From: Pomphorhynchus laevis
Lineage: Eukaryota; Acanthocephala; Palaeacanthocephala; Echinorhynchida; Pomphorhynchidae
Length of the DNA: 64,000 nt
Direction: 5' to 3'
Assembly: GCA_012934845.2 (NCBI GenBank)
Contig: WNNJ02002348.1
Location: 27,176 to 91,175 of the forward strand
Part shown: positions 55,770-64,000 of the stretch, one piece after another
Layout: the number at the start of each line of letters is the position of its first letter
How positions within the stretch are numbered: the stretch's first letter is position 1
The notes under the pieces: generated by a model
Told to the model about the DNA's origin: nothing
What the model saw: only the letters and a program-made list of their open reading frames with translations
Database searches by the model: none
Made by a program: the position numbers and the translations under genes

Positions 55770-58119
55770 GCATAATTAATGATGATTCGTAAATTTCAAA
55801 TGAGCGAAGTTCGGTGTAATTGATTGTAGTTTCATGTTTACTGCGTTGGATTTATGTTTAAAAATTCCCACACAGCAGATCACTATATGACTAGGGCCAG
55901 TTAGTACATGTATCGCGAGGTTTGTTTATCACATGTCACAATAAATGTATTTAAATACATTTTTCTGAAAATCAAACAATCGTAATATAACTTAAAAAAA
56001 GTTTTATTCAAATCTATTTTGTTTTTCACTTAACCTATTTTTTAATTTAAATATATTGAAATTTCCAATGTTAAATACACCGTTTGAAAAGTAAAAAAGT
56101 AATTTCGTTAAATAAACATGTATTAAATGTTTTATAGATTGAAATTTATTAAATTCAATCTACCATTTTTTGTATTTTTATCAGTCAGAATATTACTCTT
56201 CTCAAATAATTGAATTTATACTTCAAGTGGCAGACATACTGTCCACTACAAAGAGCTCGTTTATTAATCAATTGAGTTCTTAAAGAAAATGAACCGTAAC
56301 GTTATCTCACAAAAAATTGTTCATCATCCATTCCAATATGTAATTGATCTGCACAGGAACATTATTCTCAAATAAATCCAATATAAATCTGCTTGACTTA
56401 TTTTTTGTTATTATGTTATTGCGCATGATAACATTTTGATCGAGGAGTGTTCCAACTATTAGCGAAAACAAAATTAGTTCTTAATTTAACAGAATTGCTA
56501 CTATTACAATTCAGATCACTTAACTGAAACTACACATTTTGTAGCTTCATAAAACTGAAGAATTAGAAATATCTCAATTTCGAAGGAATAACGCAATATT
56601 TTAATGATGTGACTGTTAGAAAATGAAGACCATCTATTATAATATAAAGATTAGATTTATCCTTACAACAGTTTCTTTGTTTATCAAGCAATATAACGCC
56701 TTAGCACTTTCACACAAAGTGTTGTTCATCATTCATTTTAATATGGAGTAATTGATCCGCACGGAAACAGTAGCCTTAAATTTAATCTTTCATTTTTAGC
56801 AGATGTAGTAAATAATTGCTCAAATATGTGCGATTAGTGTTAGATAGTGTTATATAGTGATTGGTAAGTTATAGTAGTTATAACTTCAAATGATGCTATA
56901 TAAATGACATTAGTTACCTTTTAATTTATACTTTTGTATATATAATAGAAAATTGATTTTTAATTTAATTAATAAAAAATTATATCGTCGTTATGAAATT
57001 GATCTTACATTGCCTTTTGACATTAGTTATTACGGTCCAGTAATGGTTGTTATCGCATAATGTTTGAAGATCTTCAACGTATGTCGAGGGAGAGATAGGA
57101 AATACTTATTTCCTATTTTGCTTTGTCTTCTCTTAATAAATGGAAAATACGAAGAAATTCTTGCTTGATAATGTTGATTATTTGTTAGAGCATTCATGCC
57201 TACTATAAATATCATATTTACGTTCAACCAGGAATGCAAACAATTTACTGAACTTCTTAAAGTTGACTTCCCATATTTGCAATTTCTAAAATTTCGTTTG
57301 CTTAGCAGAATCTGTCAAACATGAAATAAAACGAATTGCTGAATTAATGCATGGTTGAGTGCTCTTTAAGTGCGTTCATTAATTTTATTATTTGATGAAC
57401 ACATTTTTAAGCAAAATATTTGTTTAGCATTTTTCAAATAAACTGTTCATAAGCATGGTTTGCATTGATTAATATTCCATGCAGAAATTTTTTATTTTAA
57501 TTAACACATTATTATTTTTGCATATTTAGCAACCAGTAAATGCTATAATTTACTTTATGATTTAACTTCAAATGTGAAAATATACGTGTTTAGTGCACAC
57601 ATTATAGATCAATCAAAAATTGTTTAATGGCGTGTATATTATAATTTTATTTCTTTATATACGTTTGTAATTACAAAAACTAAATCATGTCATTTCTATT
57701 ACTTAACATTTGTCTACCCTTACATTTATTGTTTTCTGATTTTACATTCAGTGATGAAATCAGATCAGTTAACTGAAGCTAAATATTTTATACTATAAAT
57801 AAATTAAAAAATATATTTTTTATAACTCAGTATTTTTATGAACTGATTAATAGATAATATACCAGGTTTTAATATAAAAATCAGAGTTCATTAATTGGAA
57901 CTGCTGTTATATGAGGTTTTGACCCTATTCCTAAGCTCAACATAGCAGCTCTGCCAAATACATGCTAATGACGTATTTCCTTTGATGAAATTTGATTTTT
58001 AGTGAAATATCTAAAATATGATAACACCGAGTATATTATTTACTATCCATAAATATTTTACACTTAAGAGTTCAAATTTATTTTTAATTAGATTATACCA
58101 ATTTTTGTTTAATTTTATT
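55770..58119. other. AT-rich intergenic stretch
   Basis: No gene. A diverged direct repeat (gttcatcat-catt--aatatg-ag-taattgat-cgcac-ggaa) is at about 56318-56365 and 56718-56770. A 45 bp phrase aatacatgctaatgacgtatttcc...gatgaaatttgatt at 57957-58003 recurs at 35057-35100. The 70-codon frame at 57239-57030 (-) is not supported by anything else. Confidence 0.5.
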
Positions 58120-59395
58120 TTTATAGTACCCTAATTTAAAATATGTATTGATGTTATGTACTGCTTGATGTTATTTTTATAGTAACCTAGTTTAAAATAT
58201 GTATCTATTAAATTATTTTAATGATTTTGAAGAAAGTCAATATCATTACATATTATTTTACTCTTTATGTATTATATTTAATATTATATAGTATACTATA
58301 GTATGCATTTATGCTTACGCAAAAATATTTGTAAATGTAAATATATCATCTTTACGATATAAACTAATAATAGTTTTAATTGATGCTAATTTAATGTTTA
58401 AATTTAAATCTATACATTCTTTATCCTCAATATTATTTTATTAAGAATAAGGCTTTCTGGATAAATTTGTTTACTAATTGAATAAAAATTATTAGAGTTA
58501 AATACACATATATCATTAATGTATCGAAACATATATTTAATATCTTTATATAATTTAGTTTTAGTTTTTAAACATTATAAACAAATTCATATTCTATAAA
58601 GCTTAAAAATAAGTCAGCTATAATTGGGCTACTATTACCTTCCATGGTATGAAATATATTTTCTTCCATGTTCATATATGGTATGCATATAGTAAACTAG
58701 TTTAAAATATGCATCTATTAAATTATTTAAATGATTTTGAAGAAAGCCAATATCATTACATATTGTTGCAATTCTTAAAATTTCATTATTTAATGTATTA
58801 TATTTTATATTATATGGTATGCATGAATGCTCATGCAAAAATATGTTTCTTGTAAATTTAAATATGTCATCTTTACGATATAAATTAATAGTAGTTTTAG
58901 TTAATGTTAATTTAATGTTCATATCTAGATATACACCTTATTTATCATTAATATTGGTTTTGTTAAGAATAAGGCTATCTGGATAAATTTGTTCACTTAT
59001 TGAATAAAAATTGTTAGAATTAAATACACATATATCATTAATGTATCGAAACATATATTTCAAATCTTTATTTAGTTTTGATTAATATTTTACAGTTTAA
59101 ATTTGTTTTTAATGACAAATTCATATTATATAAAACTTAAAAATAAGTCAGCTATAATTGGGCTACCATTACCGCCTATTGAAATAAATATTTTGTCTGA
59201 TTATATATGTCGCTACTTTCAAATAATTTTGATTTATCAAAATATTTAAGGTTTTAATTAATTCAATTTTATCCATATATTTATATTTATTTGATGGTTT
59301 AATTTTTGTTAGATAGGCGTTATAGTTATTATAACATATATAAAAGTTTACTTGAATAAATTTGTTCACTTATTAAATAAAAATTATTAATTATT
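58120..59395 (-). mobile_element. Penelope-like fossil, tandemly duplicated RT pieces
   Basis: On the minus strand two adjacent segments of about 0.52 kb (about 59170-58680 and 58655-58130) each encode the same middle part of a PLE reverse transcriptase: GNxSPIIADLFLSFIEYEF, then the active-site stretch and LYRKDDIF. A third partial unit lies at 59395-59180 (VNFYICYNNYNAYLTK). The family resembles the fossil at 24.8-25.4 kb, which contains a similar YICYNNY. Fossil; many breaks. Confidence 0.8.
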
Positions 59396-59399
59396 ACTG

Positions 59400-60245
59400 G
59401 ACTGAATGTATAGATCATATAATCGATATCGTTGTACTTTTCCTTCTTCTTGCATTCTGCTAAAGCGGCTACCTCACCGGTTCGAATGACTACTTTATCT
59501 TTGTAACTCGCCGCTAGAGGATTTATACAGGTAGTGTCCCAAATTAATATTTTACCGTTCTTCCAAGGAAACAAAGTCCCCCCCCATCTGGTCGCTTGAC
59601 ATCGCTGAGACACAATCCGACCGGCTCTAATCGAGAAGGTATCTACGCTGAATACAAAGCCATTCAAATTATGTAGTTTAATTCGGAGTTTCGGTTGTGC
59701 CGGGATTTGCTGTATCGACAGTCCAGACCGTGCAAGCCCGATGCGTCGCTGGTATTTCTGCATCCACATGTGAATTTCCCGCTAAATTTGATGCCGAGTC
59801 GTAGGGCTACGGCGATTGTGAAGGATACGTCGTCCAATCAGGTGCCAACCGCTGAGAATGGAAGTACTGTCAGGACGGCTCCAGAGTCCTTGCCTACCGC
59901 TCTGAGCAGTCTATCTCGATATTTAGCAAAATCGGCTTCCAAGAAGAGTGAACTACTAGCGATCATGTGCATTGGACGAGACCAACGTTTTTGTTTGTTT
60001 TTCCATTAGCAACTCTTCCCCGCACACATCCGCCCATCTGCACACGCCATTTTGTAAATCCGAGCAGTCCACTCCGCTGGTTGCTTCAAGGTTTGGTCCC
60101 ACAAATGCCTTTACGAAAATCGACGTGCCTGCAATTTAGAACAAATATGCCAGCAGTGATATAACCTCACTGCGATATAGACTTGAGCCACCCAAGTCAA
60201 TCGTCAGAGTTGCATGTCGCCATGCTTTATCATCCATATATAAAT
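59400..60245 (-). mobile_element. Non-LTR element C-terminal piece (Zn + PD-(D/E)XK-like)
   Basis: Minus-strand frames, shifted relative to each other, hold blocks typical of one RT lineage's C-terminus. ATLTIDLGGSSLYRSEV (about 60200) comes first. Then FAKYRDRLLRAVGKDSGAVL and LDDVSFTIAVALRLGI, then CGC...ASGLHGLDCRYSKSRH (zinc-binding-like). Finally GGTLFPWKNGKILIWDTTC and GEVAALAECKKKEKYNDI, a PD-(D/E)XK-like nuclease pattern. It is joined at about 59395 to PLE sequence, so the 146-codon frame 59769-59329 is a chance fusion. At least one frameshift and one stop. Confidence 0.7.
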
Positions 60246-60693
60246 TCAATATGTTTGATTTAAATTTTATAATTTTTCAAAATGTTATAATTTTGCGAAT
60301 TATTAAATTGCTCATTGGTAATTCTTTATATTGTGAACGATGATTTAAGGGCAGCTTTTAATTTTCCATTCAAATAATGTAATAATTTGAATGGAAATAT
60401 TAAATATAAATTATATAATATTATGTTATATTCTAATATTATATAACACTTGGTATATTTGAGCTCGGTTCCTATTGTCATAAGTTAGTGTCATAGCTAT
60501 TCCTTCGGTGTTTTTTACATTATAAGTTGAATTTGTGTTTAAATACGAAATTGTTTCATCATTTTCGTATTTAAATTGTTTTTATTACCTTTACAAATTC
60601 TTATTAATTTTATTATTTCCTGTTTAAATTAACCGTATTTTTATAATAATCCGGTTTAAAATTCAATCAAATTTGAAAATTATAAAATTTTTA

Positions 60694-61200
60694 ATAGTTG
60701 ATAATGATTCATTATTGATACAGAATTATTGGAGCTGGATCAAAAAAGGGGAAATTTACTTGATATTTCACTAACATCTTTAAATAGTTGATAATGATTC
60801 ATTATTGATACAGAATTATTGGAGATGGATCAAAAATAGAAAAATAATAATTTGATATTTCGCAGAAATATAATATTCATTTTAATATATGATTAATACA
60901 ATCATATAAATATAATTAATACTGTTGTATTAATTATAATTTTTAATTTAATTATAATTTATAATTTATATTTTCAAAATATAAATATTTTGAAAATATC
61001 GAAATATTGATAGATAACATGTTTGGATGATATTATATAATATGCGATCATATGAATTAATCAGTGATCTATTTGGTGAGATTACAAATTGATAATGATA
61101 AATTGTTATTTTCTGAAGATGCTAGCATAGGTTTGCGAAATATCAAAATGTTCCTTCTTTCCTTGGTCCAGCTCCACTAATTCTTTAGTATTAGTTTAAA
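60694..61200. repeat. Repeat cluster linked to a hammerhead motif
   Basis: A 90 bp tandem pair (atagttgataatgattc at 60694 and 60784, with cagaattattggag-tggatcaaaaa and gatatttc) and an inverted third copy at 61137-61200 (gaaatatcaaaatg ... ggtccagctccactaattct). Only the inverted copy keeps a hammerhead box. A second direct pair, ataacatgtttggat ... gattacaaat-gataatgat, is at about 61015-61105 and 61500-61590. Confidence 0.8.
61113..61140 (+). ncRNA. Hammerhead-like motif, PLE type
   Basis: CUGAAGA (61113-61119) and GAAA (61137-61140) followed by UAUC then AAAAUG. Stem I can form between uuauuuu before and aaaaug after the core. Stem II is eroded. Same sequence class as 36308-36336. Confidence 0.5.
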
Positions 61201-61204
61201 TACT

Positions 61205-64000
61205 TTGATGTGTTTTAGTTAGAAAACACGTCAAATAGTTAGACGTGTTTTATCATTTTAATAAAAGATAACTTTTAATCATTTATGTTCCAATAATTGA
61301 TTATATAGATCTACTCATTAGATTAACTGTAAGAATAATAAATATTAATTAAAAATCTTAATAATGTAATAATATAATCTTTAATAAATCTTTAATAATC
61401 TTAAATACAATATATACAAAAATAATATTGATTAATACAAAAATAATACATGATTAATCATATAATATGAACAATCATGTAAACAGTTTAACTGTGATAA
61501 GATAACATGTTTGGATAATAATATAGAATATGCGATCATATGAATTAATCAGATAAAAGTGATCTATTTGGTTAGATTACAAATGGATAATGATCAATAA
61601 TATTAATATTTATAATATAAATAATATTATTTCAAATATATAGTTTAGCTTTTATAGAATTTCAATTTAAACACTAGAGTTTAAAGCATAGAAGTTTTAG
61701 AATTTCATTTTATTTTTTGTTTTAACTTTATATAATTTGAGTATATTCTAATTTATGTATTTCCATTTTAAATACACTTTTATGTATTTTTATTTGCCTG
61801 GACATTTAATACTTTATTAAAACTAGAATAAATGTTATTTACCATTTTAACAATTTCCATTGTATTTTTTAACTTCCCGAATCCTATCTACTTTAATCTA
61901 CTTTTTCAGTTGTCGCACTAAATCATTCTCATTAGCTGTCAACAGTTATTTGCCAAGCCACGAAAGCTACAATAATTTCCTAAAAGCCTTTTAATCAAAC
62001 CTCTCTGTATTTTTGTACTGAACTCTTCCATGTATTATGTTGTTTCAAGTTTTTGACAACTTTTTATTTCATCGATTTACTGTCGACAATTATAATTAAA
62101 ACCTTATTTTTACAACGTAAGAATATGGCCATATTATTTTACGTTTGATTCGTTACAATATCTACGATCATTTGTAGTATCTAATTCCATTAATTGTTGT
62201 GCTTGATTTTACAGAAGAAAACTCAATTATATTGATTTTTTTTATCAAAAGGTAAAAAATATATTTAATTCTTAATAATAAATAATATTTAATAATTAAT
62301 TTGATACTTAGTTGCAGAGTTGTGACATATCGGAAAAAATATTTAATATCTTTTGCTTACCTTAAGCAAATATTACATTGAATAAATTTGTAGTTATCTT
62401 TTAATAATATCTTTTAATAATTCGAGAAGGAGTAAACAACGTTTACTCCTTCTCGAATTTCATACATTTGTTGTTACAACTAAGAATTAAGAAAAGCAAG
62501 TCAATAAAAAGCAAGCTTTTTTTAATAAACGTATTATAGCCTTTTGTTTATGCAAATCTCAAATTTCATCGTCATTGATATTTCAAATGTGAAACCTTGT
62601 CAGCTTTCCGATTATGATTAGAATCCTAGAATTCTCCTTTATTTTGTAAATCGTGAATTCGTGTTAAATGCAAGTAACGTATTTTCCAGGAAAGCATTTT
62701 TTATTTTGATGTTAACGTCTGAATAATGCTGAACACAATCAATGATTAAACAAATGTCTACTTTTTGCAATACCTAAAATGCAATTCTCGTTATGACGCA
62801 ATATTCAAGTCCAAAAAAATTAAGAAATCAATTTTTTTTTATTTCTTAAATATTTTTGAAAATTATTAAAATTATTTTGATTTTTGTTCTAAAAAATCAA
62901 AATTTTAAAATGAGTACTGAAAGCGTAATGTACACGGGTCATTGTACTACCACAAGCTAACATGCACAAGTTGCATAGAGTCAACAGTTCAAATTTTAAA
63001 ATGCCCGTGGCTCCTTAAGCTTTGATATTTAATTGTATCCATTTTATATCTACTCGAACCTGATTTGAACTCTAATTTTTAAGCTATTGACACGAGAAGA
63101 AAAACAATTGGAGACGTTATGTCGCGTAAGAGTTCAACTACTAAAACAGCGCATAATTGGCTGCGTGTGTATGGCATAATACCCAATGTAGGGTCAGCAT
63201 AAAGAACTTTATAGCTTAGCAATTTTCACTGATTATGCTATTAAATGATTAATTCTTTGTTAACTGTATAGTTATTTAAGGAAATCTATTTAACCGTTAA
63301 TTACTTTAAGTGACAAAGATAACGCTAATAGTTCGTTGTCTATAAATTAAGGGCCTATCCATGTCAAAGTTTTTAGTCTTTTAACATAAGTATACTGGAT
63401 GTATTCCTTATTATAAGCAAGAAAAAGACGTTTTTACAACGAACTGAATGCTTGGTAAACAGTATATATTTCAAAATCGTTTGAAATATAAAATAAATTT
63501 AAAAACTAAAATTTATCTTTAAAAGCTTAATATCTGAATTTAGCCATTTCCTCTCAGTAAACTGGTGACCGAATAAAGTTCATTTTTATGCTATCATGAT
63601 TTGAAGCATGAACATCCAAGAATAAAATGTCACAAGCCACTGGAACTTAGTATACTGTAGGACGCTACAAAACACATGAAATATATAGTAGTCTATTATG
63701 GAATTCATTTGTCACTACTATTTAAATCACTACTGTTTTATTTCGTTTTATGGGTCTTTTATTCATCTAGTGCATTTTTATTATGTCATCTGGGTAAACG
63801 TTTATTGAAAAACTTTCACATTGATAAAATTTTAATAAAAAGTTTAATTAAAATTTTAAATGATAATTTAAAGTTCTAAATTTTAATTGTTAAAATAAAA
63901 GTCGATTTTTACGAACTGACTAATAAATAACAAACAATAAAATTTTTAAAGCAGTTTGAAATTTAATTAAAATATTTACTTAAATTAATGTGTAAATAAT
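61205..64000. other. AT-rich intergenic end of window
   Basis: No credible gene. The 67-codon frame at 63676-63879 (+) is hydrophobic but isolated. A strong hairpin at 62421-62461 is listed separately. Confidence 0.5.
62421..62461. repeat. Perfect 19 bp hairpin, 3-base loop
   Basis: aattcgagaaggagtaaac, loop aac, then the exact reverse complement. Isolated in AT-rich DNA. Confidence 0.95.

Noticed and set aside
59329-59769. 146-codon minus-strand protein as one gene
   Set aside because: The N-terminal part is retroelement C-terminus and the last 25 or so residues are PLE-derived. The frame is a chance fusion across a repeat junction.
59695-60164. Plus-strand frames of 104 and 65 codons
   Set aside because: They are antisense to recognisable retroelement C-terminal blocks.
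63676-63879. Hydrophobic 67-codon frame as a membrane peptide gene
   Set aside because: AT-rich codons alone give such hydrophobic frames. There is no signal, homology or neighbour to support it.

Overview
AT-rich eukaryotic (animal) DNA, gene-poor and heavily repeat-filled. Three host protein genes are recognisable: an intronless XPD/ERCC2-type helicase (+, 7410-9722), an SLC35A4-like nucleotide-sugar transporter in two exons split by a 3.4 kb intron (-, 36871-32470), and an intronless intermediate-filament protein of the protostome cytoplasmic type (-, 53750-51894). A filament protein with a lamin-type tail but no CaaX box, together with the retroelement mix, points to a non-arthropod protostome such as a worm-like animal. 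That is an inference; no species can be named. A short GC-richer reading frame with a PP1-docking-like motif (-, 5934-5686) may be an exon of a fourth gene.

Layout. 1-7.4 kb: an RTE-clade LINE, dispersed repeats and a large inverted-repeat element. 7.4-9.8 kb: XPD. 11.4-13.3 kb: small LINE relics. 13.6-20.6 kb: two head-to-tail copies of one LINE family with an APE endonuclease and a tRNA-like 3' tail. 21-22.4 kb: a different reverse-transcriptase relic. 24.8-32.2 kb: Penelope-like (PLE) fossils, a third LINE copy, and an inverted arrangement holding a hammerhead palindrome and a 390 bp satellite between AT microsatellites. 32.5-36.9 kb: SLC35A4-like gene, its intron full of inverted repeats and PLE/hammerhead sequence. 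37.6-45.3 kb: more copies of the tRNA-tailed LINE. 46-51.5 kb: PLE scraps, hammerhead-like motifs and a 442 bp tandem repeat combining a tRNA-like segment with a hammerhead-like ribozyme. 51.9-53.75 kb: filament gene. 54-64 kb: AT-rich DNA with hammerhead-bearing palindromes, tandemly duplicated PLE RT pieces and the C-terminal part of another non-LTR element.

The most striking theme is about a dozen hammerhead-type cores (CUGANGA, short stem, GAAA) on both strands, most inside inverted or tandem repeats and several next to PLE coding fossils. The 442 bp units at 50.6-51.5 kb look like a retrozyme/SINE hybrid and are the best candidate for an undescribed element. All family calls come from reading motifs by eye; no database or folding program was run.
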